A DNA stretch of 64,000 nucleotides, from NCBI RefSeq assembly GCF_003071065.1, contig NZ_QCXX01000002.1:806001-870000 (forward strand), written 5' to 3'. This DNA comes from Sphingobacterium athyrii. Lineage in GTDB: Bacteria > Bacteroidota > Bacteroidia > Sphingobacteriales > Sphingobacteriaceae. Made by a program: the position numbers and the translations under genes. How positions within the stretch are numbered: position 1 is the stretch's first letter; every line of letters begins with the position of its first letter. This document shows, piece by piece, positions 18,822 through 27,702 of this stretch. The notes beneath the pieces were generated by a model. The model saw only the letters and a list, made by a program, of their open reading frames with translations, had not been told where the DNA came from and did not search any database.

Positions 18822-19820
18822 TTATTCGGTGCCTTTACAAGTCTTCCGATATTGGAGCGGGGAGATGGAGAGGTACTTTAGAAATAAGCGTCGAAGAGAG
18901 ATTACGTTTCCAAAGCCACATTTCTGTGCGATCATCTCGAAACTCATATCGGTATATTCTACCATGTTCTTTGCCTGGTCCAGCCGCATTTTTTCGAGAA
19001 ACTTACCCGGAGTCATGCCTGATTCTTTTAAAAAGACCCTGGAGAAATTGCGGACACTCATATTAAGTGATTCAGCCATATAGTCTATACTGATTGCCTG
19101 GCCCAGTTTATCTTTGAGTAAATCTCTGATCGCTTTAGTGAATGGGGTTAACAGGTCATAATCGGTAATCGCATCACCGAACTGGGACTGCCCCCCGGGT
19201 CTTTTTAAATGCAAAACGAGATGTTTGGCTACTTCAGAAGCCAATGGTTTTCCACAATCTTCCTCCAATAAGGCCAAGGCGAGATCTATCCCTGAGGAGA
19301 CCCCACCTGAAGTATAAATCCCCTGATCGTGGATAAAAAATGGATTGACATTAACATCGAGGTCAGGATAAGTCCGTTGCAGGATAGCGGCATATTTCCA
19401 ATGGGTTGTGACTTGTTTACCCTCCAGTAGCCCAGCTTTTGCTAAAACAAAAGCACCAACACAGACTGAGCCTATACGCCTTACATGTGTTGCAATACCT
19501 TGCAAATAATGGTAAATATCAGGGTTTACTTCGTCCAGCAAATTAAGGTCAGTACCAGCAACGAGTAGTGTGTCTATTGAGCAATTGTGATCATAAATGG
19601 AATGGCTGCATGTGAGAGGTATTCCAGCATTTGAGTATACAATCCGATCAGGTGTACTGGATATCAGCTGAACTTGGTACTTGGGTGCATTATCAACTGG
19701 AGTAAAAAAGTTGGCCGACATAAATACATCACAGGGACCGGCAACGTCCAATAACTGAACCCCCGGTAATATCAAAAGTGCAATCGTTTTTATTCCTGTT
19801 TGTTTTTTTGTGTTTTCCAT
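18822..19820 (-). CDS. GlxA-type transcriptional regulator (DJ-1/PfpI domain plus AraC HTH)
   Basis: A 332-residue regulator with an N-terminal DJ-1-like domain (KTIALLILPGVQLLDVAGPC at residues 10-30, SVCVGAFVLAKAGLL near residue 120 with the elbow Cys) and a C-terminal AraC-type double helix-turn-helix (ISIDYMAESLNMSVRNFSRV and NMVEYTDMSFEMIAQKCGFG). It probably senses a small molecule in the DJ-1 pocket. Same strand and order: msrAB upstream, this gene, then the single-domain DJ-1 protein. Confidence 0.92.
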   Translation of the reverse strand: MENTKKQTGIKTIALLILPGVQLLDVAGPCDVFMSANFFTPVDNAPKYQVQLISSTPDRIVYSNAGIPLTCSHSIYDHNCSIDTLLVAGTDLNLLDEVNPDIYHYLQGIATHVRRIGSVCVGAFVLAKAGLLEGKQVTTHWKYAAILQRTYPDLDVNVNPFFIHDQGIYTSGGVSSGIDLALALLEEDCGKPLASEVAKHLVLHLKRPGGQSQFGDAITDYDLLTPFTKAIRDLLKDKLGQAISIDYMAESLNMSVRNFSRVFLKESGMTPGKFLEKMRLDQAKNMVEYTDMSFEMIAQKCGFGNVISLRRLFLKYLSISPLQYRKTCKGTE

Positions 19821-19902
19821 AGCTCACTTTTATGCTACAAATGTACTAAGATGTCGATATGGCTACAATGACAAATAATAGACAGTTTCGGCCATTCTAA
19901 AT

Positions 19903-19931
19903 GAGGCCAGGTAACTTTTTACCATGGCCTC
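19903..19931 (-). terminator. Hairpin between msrAB and the GlxA-type gene
   Basis: GAGGCCA (19903-19909) pairs with TGGCCTC (19925-19931), and the inner GGTAA/TTACC extends the stem. It sits 45 bases after the msrAB stop and 83 bases before the next gene on the minus strand. Only a weak T-run follows, so terminator or processing hairpin are both possible; it suggests msrAB and glxA-like are separate units. Confidence 0.5.
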
Positions 19932-19976
19932 TGATATGGGAATGCAATTCGATCAATTTTATTGATGTGCTTACCG

Positions 19977-21086
19977 TTACTTTTTAACCAATAAAGGTAG
20001 GTATTTTTCGTAGCCTTTATTCTTCATGTCTTCTTTGGGAATAAACTTGAGCGAAGCACTGTTGATGCAGTAGCGGAGCCCTCCTTTATCCACTGGACCG
20101 TCGTCAAATACGTGCCCAAGGTGTGCGTCGCCGGTTTTGCTCCGTACTTCCGTGCGCCGCATGCCATAAGAATTATCTGATAATTTTTCTACCAGGCTAT
20201 CGCTGATCGGTTTGGAAAAACTTGGCCATCCACAGCCGGACTCAAATTTATCGGTCGAGACGAACAGGGGCTCACCAGTAGTGATATCTACATAGATACC
20301 TTCTCTAAACTCATCATTGTATTCGTTGGCAAAGGCACGCTCGGTTGCATTGTTTTGTGTTACATCATATTGCAAAGGGGTAAGTTCCTTTTTCAGAGTC
20401 TCCTTGTCAGTCTTTTTATAGCTGCTGGAAGGAGCGGAGGCTGCTTCTGTCGTTTCCGGATTTGCCTTGCGCGCCATTTCAAATAAATCGGGGCCGATGT
20501 GGCAATAACCACCCGGATTTTTGTCGAGGTATTTTTGATGGTAAGCTTCTGCATCGTAGTAGTTCTGCAAAGGTTCTAATTCCACCACGATCTGGTTGGG
20601 ATATTGTTTGGCCAGTGCGGTTAGACTTTCCTTGATCACAGGGATATCAGCTGCATTGGTATAATAGATGCCGGTGCGGTATTGTGTACCGATATCATTG
20701 CCCTGTCTATTGAGTGAGGTAGGGTCTATTGTTTTTAGGAATAGGTCAACCAGCAATTTAAGGTCAATGACCTCCGGATCGTAACTTACTTTGACCGTTT
20801 CTGCAAATCCGGTTTTCCCAGTTGAAACCTGGGTATAAGTAGGATCCTGCAAGTTGCCGTTGGCATAGCCGACTTCTGTTGCAGTGACACCGCGAACTTG
20901 CTTGAAGAAATGTTCGGTCCCCCAGAAGCAGCCGCCGGCGAAATAGATGACCTGATCGTTGTTGTGTATATTATTCATAGTATGTTGTTTAGCTGATTTT
21001 GATCCTGCGGCTTTCTGTGAAAAGCCGAGCTTGCTGACAATGAATAGGCCGATGCCCAAAGCCAGCAGCACAAATAACTGTTTCAT
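19977..21086 (-). CDS. msrAB: Bifunctional peptide methionine sulfoxide reductase MsrA-MsrB fusion, exported
   Basis: Repairs both S- and R-methionine sulfoxide in proteins. N-terminal hydrophobic segment ([20 protein letters not shown]) implies export or membrane anchoring. The MsrA domain begins near residue 45 with [19 protein letters not shown] (catalytic Cys in GCFWG) and has [19 protein letters not shown]. The MsrB domain, from about residue 230, shows [33 protein letters not shown] and the catalytic [13 protein letters not shown]. The zinc-type CxxC pairs of some MsrB proteins are not evident. A complete protein of 369 residues, normal for MsrAB fusions; the envelope location fits periplasmic oxidative-stress repair. 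Confidence 0.95.
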   Translation of the reverse strand: MKQLFVLLALGIGLFIVSKLGFSQKAAGSKSAKQHTMNNIHNNDQVIYFAGGCFWGTEHFFKQVRGVTATEVGYANGNLQDPTYTQVSTGKTGFAETVKVSYDPEVIDLKLLVDLFLKTIDPTSLNRQGNDIGTQYRTGIYYTNAADIPVIKESLTALAKQYPNQIVVELEPLQNYYDAEAYHQKYLDKNPGGYCHIGPDLFEMARKANPETTEAASAPSSSYKKTDKETLKKELTPLQYDVTQNNATERAFANEYNDEFREGIYVDITTGEPLFVSTDKFESGCGWPSFSKPISDSLVEKLSDNSYGMRRTEVRSKTGDAHLGHVFDDGPVDKGGLRYCINSASLKFIPKEDMKNKGYEKYLPLLVKK

Positions 21087-21427
21087 ATGACCTCCCTTTT
21101 TATTCCCTTGTCTTTTTATCCGGGCGTGTTGATTTTAATTCGTTTTGAATTGCGTGATTTCATGCAATTGTCGCTCTTTTTATTGATGCAAACACCATTC
21201 CCTTTCCATAGCTTTTTGCCGTAAAAATGGTTATTTGGGGTCTTTAGCAATTCCTTTTTACACTGGACAGACAAAGCCGTGCCCTATATTTTTTAATCCT
21301 GTTTTTTTGACCAGAGTTCCATGTTCTGAAATTTGAATTTGGCATTGTCAAATAGCGGGGCTACTTTGGGTTTCTGCTACACCGGGCTTCTTATTTCAAC
21401 AGTTAAAGCTGTCGTTGACAATCCCAA
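21087..21427. other. Intergenic region, promoter side of msrAB
   Basis: The 341 bases between the msrAB start and the stop of the AraC gene hold no convincing coding frame. They are AT-rich with several T-runs. A GGGAGGT just before the msrAB ATG, read on the minus strand, is an unusually good Shine-Dalgarno-like sequence for this genome. No clear TAnnTTTG box found. Confidence 0.5.
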
Positions 21428-22432
21428 TTATTCTTCCGGTATTGTCGTGGCAAGGAGATAACCGCTTGGGGTGAGCCCTGTTTGTTTTTTAAAAAAATTA
21501 CAGAAGCTGGACTCATTCTTAAAACCACATTCTATGGTGCTCATTTTGATGGAACGGTTTTGATGGAGACGGGCTTTAGCTTTTTTCAGCAATTCTTGAT
21601 TACGGTATTTCATAATCGTAATTCCAAAGCGTTCTTTATGAAGATAACTTAAGTAGGCTGGTTGAATATTTAGCGCGTAAGCAATATTTTTTATCCTTAC
21701 CAGATCATCACTTTCGGCGATGCATTTGGAGATAAGCAGACGTGCCTGCTGTACTATCAGATCAGGATCATACAACTGTCGTCCGGCTATTAATAATTTA
21801 TCTTTGCAAAGGTAAAGTAGATCTTCAATTTTTCGCAAGATGCGGATCTTTGGAATAAGTGGCTTATTGCCAAGTTCGATAGTAAGATCGCGAAGAATTC
21901 GCCGGGTGTGCTGTGAAGCTATAAAACCGATGCTAGCTTTATATTGCCGGGGCTTTAATCTATTTGTGGCAATGATTTCGGTTAAAAATCCAAATTCGGC
22001 CAGTTCACCGAATTCAATTAGGTTGACAGGCAAAGTAAATCCTTGTATATGGTAATTTCCGGGCTCAAAATATACGTTAATGATAGTCTCGGGAACATAG
22101 AGGAATACACCATGTTGTGGGGGGAACAGATATTCCTCACGGCTCTGGCATTGGCCGTATCGAACAGCCTTACGCCCGTCAATATGGTAGAGCAAATGGG
22201 TTTGAGGATTGTGGATCTGAAAATTGATAGCTGTGTGTGTCGCGACTTCAATGGTATAGCTATAACTTTCCAGATTTTCGATACTTAAATATTCTTCAAA
22301 TATTTTTATGCTACTGTTATAAAACAGTCGTTTACGACTCCCTGGTAATCTTTCCTTTATGGATTTTGTTGGCGTACTCCCCGCTAATAAACACATATTT
22401 GCTTCTATCAAATGAAATGATTTGGACTGCAT
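21428..22432 (-). CDS. AraC-family transcriptional regulator
   Basis: A 334-residue protein whose last 100 residues form an AraC/XylS DNA-binding domain: RIKNIAYALNIQPAYLSYLH for the first helix-turn-helix and MSTIECGFKNESSFCNFFKK, QTGLTPSGYL for the second. The N-terminal 200 residues contain no family I can name. Starts at the ATG at 22432. No obvious operon partner; the target genes cannot be inferred. Confidence 0.88.
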   Translation of the reverse strand: MQSKSFHLIEANMCLLAGSTPTKSIKERLPGSRKRLFYNSSIKIFEEYLSIENLESYSYTIEVATHTAINFQIHNPQTHLLYHIDGRKAVRYGQCQSREEYLFPPQHGVFLYVPETIINVYFEPGNYHIQGFTLPVNLIEFGELAEFGFLTEIIATNRLKPRQYKASIGFIASQHTRRILRDLTIELGNKPLIPKIRILRKIEDLLYLCKDKLLIAGRQLYDPDLIVQQARLLISKCIAESDDLVRIKNIAYALNIQPAYLSYLHKERFGITIMKYRNQELLKKAKARLHQNRSIKMSTIECGFKNESSFCNFFKKQTGLTPSGYLLATTIPEE

Positions 22433-22810
22433 ACAACTGTTGATTTTTTTTGAAATATTTCAGGTTATTTAGAAAAACTGGTTTGTTGTAAGAATTAAAA
22501 CTTCTGGACAAATAAAATAAAGTATAAGGGGTAAAACAAACGGATTAATAATAAAAAGTTGGAATCAGTAATATTTTACGGAAAGTGTAATAGTTAACAA
22601 ATATATAATTAAAGGAAATTTTGTAAATTTGGGTTGGCGGTAATTTTTGTTTTTGATTTAATGAAACGAATCAATGTTTGCTCCGTAGCGACTAAAACTT
22701 TATTATACCGTCAAATTTGGTAAAAGCCAATTATTGATAAGATACCAATAGCTGTCTGAAAAATTTCAATAAAAGATATTTTATGTTTTACTTTTCTTAT
22801 GAAATAAATA
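22433..22810. promoter_or_regulatory. AT-rich divergent intergenic region with a TAnnTTTG box
   Basis: 378 bases between two divergently transcribed genes. TAAATTTG at 22624-22631 is a match to the Bacteroidota -7 element on the plus strand, about 180 bases before the hypothetical gene at 22811, though no TTG lies at the expected distance. Nothing else recognised. Confidence 0.35.
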
Positions 22811-23401
22811 ATGAATAAAGTTGAAGAAAGAACTGAAATTGTAACTGATGAAAAAAGGATGCTAATGTCCCCAGATAAGAGGTCAAACATTCAGAAAAGA
22901 CCGTCTTTTTTCCAAATGGATAAAGAATTCCCGCTGGAACCTTTGGTGACTCTTTGGAAAAGAGAACGGGATTGTTCGGCATTAATGGAATATATTTTGC
23001 GAAGAAGTGATAAATCTGAGCTGAATAATCAAAAAAAGATAAAATGCCTTCAGGCTGTAATTGTTGTGAAAGGTCCACGTAAATCAGATGTATATATGCA
23101 AGATGGTACTATCTCTTATATAGAGGTTACTACAAAAGTGTTGATGTCCAATCCTTGGTTAGTAAAGGTCAGTGCAACGGTCTACTTAAATATGCTGTAT
23201 TTTAGAGTGTATTTACATCGTCCGGAAGAGCTTAAACTTAATTCTCAAATAAAGAAAAAATTAAAACGCTTGTTGCCTGATGAGAAACTCAAAAAAATGA
23301 CTACACCTTCACGTGACCTTAAAAACAACTTAAATATTTTTTGGGGAGCATTGCAAACAATCGATGAAGGAAGGTTAAATGATGAGTTTGATTTAATTTA
23401 A
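22811..23401 (+). CDS. Hypothetical protein, lysine/arginine-rich
   Basis: A 196-residue protein of no family I recognise. It is soluble and basic, with no signal peptide and no membrane helix. It has a predicted alpha/beta middle part (KCLQAVIVVKGPRKSDVYMQ, VSATVYLNMLYFRVYLHR) and a helical, charged C-terminus ending in an acidic DEGRLNDEFDLI. Base composition is more AT-rich than its neighbours, which may mean recent acquisition. It stands alone between long non-coding stretches. Confidence 0.65.
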   Translation: MNKVEERTEIVTDEKRMLMSPDKRSNIQKRPSFFQMDKEFPLEPLVTLWKRERDCSALMEYILRRSDKSELNNQKKIKCLQAVIVVKGPRKSDVYMQDGTISYIEVTTKVLMSNPWLVKVSATVYLNMLYFRVYLHRPEELKLNSQIKKKLKRLLPDEKLKKMTTPSRDLKNNLNIFWGALQTIDEGRLNDEFDLI

Positions 23402-23643
23402 CAGGATATTAATTCGAATTGTAAATATTGCCATATTGTATCTAAGCAGTTTGAACTTTAAGTAAAACAGTTATAAAAAGCTGTTGTTATTACAGTCTAA
23501 ACCAGTGTATCACATTGAATGCGTCAAAACACCTTATAATAGAATAAAATGGCTCATAAACAATACTGACGTACTGTTGTCGCACTTTCTATTATTTTTA
23601 CACGAACAGCGAAAATACGGGCTGTGTTCGTTTTAGAAGCGAA

Positions 23644-24285
23644 ATGCGAATCATGGCCAATAATCGGGACCTGGAAGTAAAAAAAAATGAAATGAATAGC
23701 GCACAACAAACAAAAGATATACAGTTCATCAGCATCCATACACAGGCGGAATGGCGGCAGTGGCTGGTAGAGAATCATTTTGTCAAACAATCCGTGTGGA
23801 TTATCTGTAATACAAAGAATTCGGGGCGGCCTGCTGTCGCCTGGAGCGAGCTGGTTGACGAAGCCTTATGTTTTGGCTGGATTGACAGCACACGAAAAAC
23901 GATTACGAAGGGCACTTTTCAGCAGTTATTCAGTAGACGTAAACCCCGGGGAACCTGGTCGAAGATCAACAAGGAAAAAGTCGAGAAACTTATAGCCAGT
24001 GGAAAGATGACCGAAGCGGGACTCGAGGTAATCAGGCTTGCCAAGGAAAACGGTTCATGGTCCGTGCTTAATGATGTGGAGGAACTGCTTATCCCGAAAG
24101 ATCTGGACAGGGCATTAAAGAGTTGTCCGGGAGCCGAGGCTTTCTTTGCCGGTTTGAGCAGATCAGCAAAAAAAATGCTGCTGCAATGGATTGCTCTGGC
24201 AAAACGTCCTGATACCCGAAACAGGCGGATTATCGAGATTGCAGAGCAGGCTGCCAGCCAAATGAAACCAAAACAATTCCGATAA
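23644..24285 (+). CDS. YdeI/OmdA family protein
   Basis: A 213-residue cytoplasmic protein of the 'bacteriocin-protection, YdeI or OmpD-associated' family (PF13376). Seen: the N-terminal half has WRQWLVENHFVKQSVWIICN and the conserved WSELVDEALCFGWIDSTRK followed by FSRRKPRGTWSKINKEKVEKL; the C-terminal half contains the helical OmdA segment AEAFFAGLSRSAKKMLLQWI and KRPDTRNRRIIEIAEQA. The start at 23644 or the in-frame ATG at 23653 are equally possible. The role of these proteins is poorly defined; some confer stress or peptide tolerance. Confidence 0.88.
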   Translation: MRIMANNRDLEVKKNEMNSAQQTKDIQFISIHTQAEWRQWLVENHFVKQSVWIICNTKNSGRPAVAWSELVDEALCFGWIDSTRKTITKGTFQQLFSRRKPRGTWSKINKEKVEKLIASGKMTEAGLEVIRLAKENGSWSVLNDVEELLIPKDLDRALKSCPGAEAFFAGLSRSAKKMLLQWIALAKRPDTRNRRIIEIAEQAASQMKPKQFR

Positions 24286-24445
24286 TTTTAAAGACTTGAG
24301 CAAATAAGCGGCTTGTTATTTGCAATTATGCTATATAACACTTGCCGTCGAGATGACATAAGTACTTAATTTGTTGGTTGGCTATTTGGTCTGCGTGTTA
24401 TCGGGATTCTTACAATAGTAGGGGGGACAGTCGGGGTATATTTCG

Positions 24446-24952
24446 TCAGCGTATCAAATGTTGAATTTTTAGGAATTTAATCGTGATGCCCATCTGTCCG
24501 AGGTGATACATGTCATGGTGGATTAAACCAGTTAACAGATACTTATAATCGTGTGGAAAAGACGGAACTGCATGTGGATAAGTCGTTTGGAGGAAAGTGT
24601 CATCTTTTCCTTCCAGAAAAGAAATAATATCTTGCTGTGCTGTGTGAAGATCTTGCATTAGACTCTCCCAGCCACGTTTTCTTAGCTCATTATTGTTTCG
24701 CCAGTTTGCAGCATCACTCATTTCAAGTCCTCTCGGGTTTCCTTTTAATCGGCTTAATACTTCTCTGCGCCATTCGATTAAATGTGATGCTAACTCTGCC
24801 ATGCTATGCATTTCGGGGATAGGACGTTCAAAAGCAGTCGTGTCATCCACCTGAGACAGCTTCTTTTCAAAATTTTCATCAATCCAAAGGTCCGCTGCTT
24901 CGACATCCCTCAATTGTTGTTTAATATCTCTTATTAAAATATCTTTCATCAT
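24446..24952 (-). CDS. DinB-family four-helix-bundle protein
   Basis: Belongs to the DinB/YfiT-like superfamily of metal-dependent thiol-transferase-like proteins. Seen: MHSMAELASHLIEWRREVLSRL with the first metal-ligand His, and KYLLTGLIHHDMYHLGQMGI with the HxxxH pair near the C-terminus. I start at ATG 24952 (MMKDILIRD); the frame stays open to 25000, but the extra KKKD-rich stretch is not conserved-looking. Stand-alone gene; may be a bacillithiol/other low-molecular-weight-thiol transferase or an unrelated metalloprotein. Confidence 0.85.
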   Translation of the reverse strand: MMKDILIRDIKQQLRDVEAADLWIDENFEKKLSQVDDTTAFERPIPEMHSMAELASHLIEWRREVLSRLKGNPRGLEMSDAANWRNNNELRKRGWESLMQDLHTAQQDIISFLEGKDDTFLQTTYPHAVPSFPHDYKYLLTGLIHHDMYHLGQMGITIKFLKIQHLIR

Positions 24953-25000
24953 GCTAAGTTTTAGATCTTTCTTTTTATGGGGGAACAGTTGCCGGAGCAT

Positions 25001-26037
25001 AATTGTTTAAACCTTAAAGGACAAGTTTGTAGCTATGTACGTCGACATCAAATCTAAACACTTATAAAATTTGGGGTTGCAGTTTAGGAGGAATTGTACC
25101 ACAATCGAATGCTAAGACAGATGAATTGACCTATTCTCGGGGGCGGGGGCGGGCTGGCCAGTAGTCACCAGTCTGAATCTATCGAAAACCTTTTTCTGGG
25201 ATGCAGTGTGAAAGTTTTATATAAGGTTGATACCAAAAGTTACAGATGCGACAACCGTGATAGGCAAACTCGATGGTATGCAATTTGACGAAAAGGAAAA
25301 GTAGGCTGGATCTTTATATGTTGTCAAATACCGGATTCTAACTAATCTGCTGGGGCGTGTTAAAATATGGATTTTTAATATTATTGTTGTTTGAAGTTTA
25401 ATTTGTTATGATTTTTATATAAATAAAAAGTGTACTAATAATAGTGGGTCGATATAACCATTGGTTATGGCAGTATTTCTGGGTTTTTTTATGAATTTCT
25501 GGACTTTTAGAACCTTGTTTTGCCCATTGGGGAAGTTGGCTATTGCTGTGAACAAAGTTGTTTTGGCTAAGGTGTATGGCGGGGACTAAGGAATATTTGT
25601 GCAGATGCGGTCATCTACATAGCATTTCAGTGTGATATCAGCTGACATGCTATGTAAATATGAAAGAAGTTATTATAGTCTAACCAATGCAGTGCTGCAT
25701 TGATGGATGTAGATGTATTAATAAGGGGATTAGCGGGAGGTTTGCCCTTTCGGCCTAGAGGAACTTCATTTTCGAAAGAAAATTGAACACAGCGGCTAAT
25801 TGGGCTCTGGAATGGATAGTGCTGTGGTGTCATTTCGAGCGTTGCGTGCGTATTCGGTTTATATGGGATGACGCCATCAGTAAAAATCATTGTTTTCTCC
25901 ATGGCACTGAAAATCATTTACTAGTACAGCTTGTGCAAGCGATGCTTATTTCTAGCCTTATAGCGAGAAATTTGGATTTATTATATTTTTAACATGTTGT
26001 TTTTGAGTTATTTGTTTTGTTTTAATTATAGTAACTA
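25001..26037. other. One-kilobase non-coding region
   Basis: I see no gene with coding character here. Contents: a G-rich spike (25139-25153) in an otherwise AT-rich stretch, a possible short relic reading KVTDATTVIGKLDGMQFDEK before a TAG at about 25300, the inverted repeat at 25617-25655 and a CAATGCAG/CTGCATTG palindrome (about 25684-25701). Frames of 70-96 codons exist on both strands at 25627-25992 but look accidental. Confidence 0.5.
25617..25655. repeat. Inverted repeat in the long intergenic region
   Basis: ACATAGCAT (25617-25625) and ATGCTATGT (25647-25655) are perfect 9-base arms around a 21-base centre that itself contains CAG/CTG pairing. No T-run follows; function unknown. Confidence 0.4.
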
Positions 26038-27321
26038 TTAATGTTTGTGTCGTGCTTTTTTTGCAGAATATGCGAGCATGGTGAATTTTTTTTCTGTTTT
26101 TTCCTGATCTTTTGTTCCCTGATCTTTTGTTCCCTGATCTTTTGTGTCTCGAAGAAATTTTCCCTTGACCATCCATACTTCGGTTTGATCTGAATATGCG
26201 TTCGTACTCGTAACCGCAAGAATTGTATCATCGCTTAGTACGGTGAGGCTATTCCAGAGACAGGATTTATTTTGCGGGATGACAAACGGGACCGATTTGT
26301 TTTTGAAATTCATTGCCCGTTCATTTCCGATCAGCACTTTCATATCGGCATAATCCATTTTGTTGGTGCGGCCCTCTGTGCTCTGATAGGAAAGTATCGT
26401 CTCACCTGTGCTTAACTGTCTAATATAGGGGGCTCCAGCATAGACTTCATTTGCAATGGGATCATGTAATGCGTAACTGCGATCAGCACTCTTGCCGGAG
26501 ATGGTATTTGCCCAATTTTTTTGAAGTGTATTGCGTAGTATATAGGGTTTAAAAGTACGAACGGCATTGTCTTCTATGGCTAGAACGATTTCTTTTTTAT
26601 TCCTCAGCAATAGTGGTACAGGCATCCCGTCCCGTTTTCCGGGGCGAAAGCTGACGATAGATGGTGTTTTGCTCCAGCTTGCTCCATGGTCAATGGATCG
26701 CAGCATAGATATATTTTGCTCATTGCTTTTTGTGTAGGGTCCTTCATTGGCAAAAAAGAGCTGGACTTCGCCATTTGGTAATTGGATGGCCGATGGTTCC
26801 CAGCATCCATTTTCGAATTGGTGCCCAGCTTGGTAAAGTATCTGTTCGGCTTCCCAGCTCTGTCCACCGTCCGAGCTTTGTCTAAGATGGATGCCGAACT
26901 TCCGGCTTGGGGAAATGTCATAAGGACGTGCATTATAGAATGCGAGAATACGCTGATCGTCGAGTTTAATAAGGTCTGGTACGCACATTTTGACGCCTTT
27001 CTTCGCTGCTGAAATAACGATGGGCTCTGACCAGCTGTCACCAAGATTCTGACTTTTGGCAGCAACAATATTTCCGTCTGCTTCATACACAGCGAGCAAC
27101 GATTCGTCCGATAGCTGGATAATTCGGCCATAGCCGGAATATCTGGCGAAATTGGGTGAGGAGATCCGACGTCGGCTGGAATCGTCCCATTGGATGGTCC
27201 CGTTCTGTTTTATGTTGTTTACGGTTGCCGGCTTGAGGACTTGTCCTTCTGAAAAAAACGGCAGGGAAAGGAAAATAAAAGTTAGGGCTGAAGCTGGTTT
27301 AATTAAGTATTGGTAGAGCAT
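26038..27321 (-). CDS. Exported sialidase-like (BNR-repeat) glycosidase family protein
   Basis: A 427-residue protein with a signal peptide (ALTFIFLSLPFFSEGQ) and a six-bladed sialidase-like propeller. Asp-box-like repeats are visible: SQNLGDSWSEPIV, QSSDGGQSWEAEQI and SIDHGASWSKTPS, and FARYSGYGRIIQLSDESLLA near residue 60 holds an Arg in the place of the catalytic triad. Members include exo-sialidases and other uronate- or arabinose-acting enzymes, so the substrate is open. The last 40 residues are odd: a lysine-rich tail with tandem TKDQG units encoded by a 15-bp repeat, absent from the fold and probably a recent extension. Confidence 0.85.
   Translation of the reverse strand: MLYQYLIKPASALTFIFLSLPFFSEGQVLKPATVNNIKQNGTIQWDDSSRRRISSPNFARYSGYGRIIQLSDESLLAVYEADGNIVAAKSQNLGDSWSEPIVISAAKKGVKMCVPDLIKLDDQRILAFYNARPYDISPSRKFGIHLRQSSDGGQSWEAEQILYQAGHQFENGCWEPSAIQLPNGEVQLFFANEGPYTKSNEQNISMLRSIDHGASWSKTPSIVSFRPGKRDGMPVPLLLRNKKEIVLAIEDNAVRTFKPYILRNTLQKNWANTISGKSADRSYALHDPIANEVYAGAPYIRQLSTGETILSYQSTEGRTNKMDYADMKVLIGNERAMNFKNKSVPFVIPQNKSCLWNSLTVLSDDTILAVTSTNAYSDQTEVWMVKGKFLRDTKDQGTKDQGTKDQEKTEKKFTMLAYSAKKARHKH
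26103..26145. repeat. 15-bp tandem repeat within the 3' end of the sialidase-like gene
   Basis: The unit CCTGATCTTTTGTTC occurs at 26103-26117 and 26118-26132, and 13 bases of a third copy at 26133-26145. On the coding strand it gives repeated TKDQG. Being a multiple of three, copy-number change would lengthen the tail without breaking the frame. Slippage or duplication origin is likely. Confidence 0.85.
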
Positions 27322-27605
27322 ATTACAACAATTAAGGTCTAGTGGTCAATAAGAAATCGTTCTTTATATGAAGTTACGATTATTTTCTAAATGTTGTTTC
27401 TGATAAATAACATTCCGGTGAACCCAATAACTCTGTTCCACGGATGCCGCTTTTTTCGGAGGCTTATGCGAATCTCGCCGCAGGTTTTAATATTGTTTAC
27501 TTGCTGTTTTTTTGTGTTGCTATTACTCATTTTTAAAAAGCCTACAGCACATGATACGTTCGCAGATGCTTAATCTACATTAAGTTTTACGCTTAAGCTA
27601 GGTTA

Positions 27606-27637
27606 TTGGTTTGTACCTCCTTGATGGCGTAAATTTG
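27606..27637 (+). promoter_or_regulatory. Possible promoter of the pirin gene
   Basis: TAAATTTG at 27630-27637 matches the Bacteroidota -7 box; TTG occurs at 27606-27608 (21-base spacer) and 27611-27613 (16-base spacer). The pirin gene starts 66 bases further on. Confidence 0.45.
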
Positions 27638-27702
27638 ACTATACAAAAGCAAGCAAGTGTACTGTTGCTGATGTATAGATTCATAAGATAGGAGTACTAA
27701 AA

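Noticed and set aside
25627..25992. Overlapping frames on both strands (96 and 69 codons) in the long intergenic region
   Set aside because: Composition is unlike a protein, there is no ribosome site or promoter, and the two strands cannot be distinguished.
27391..27573. 60-codon hydrophobic frame before the pirin gene
   Set aside because: Its hydrophobic part comes from T-rich DNA; no promoter or conserved start.
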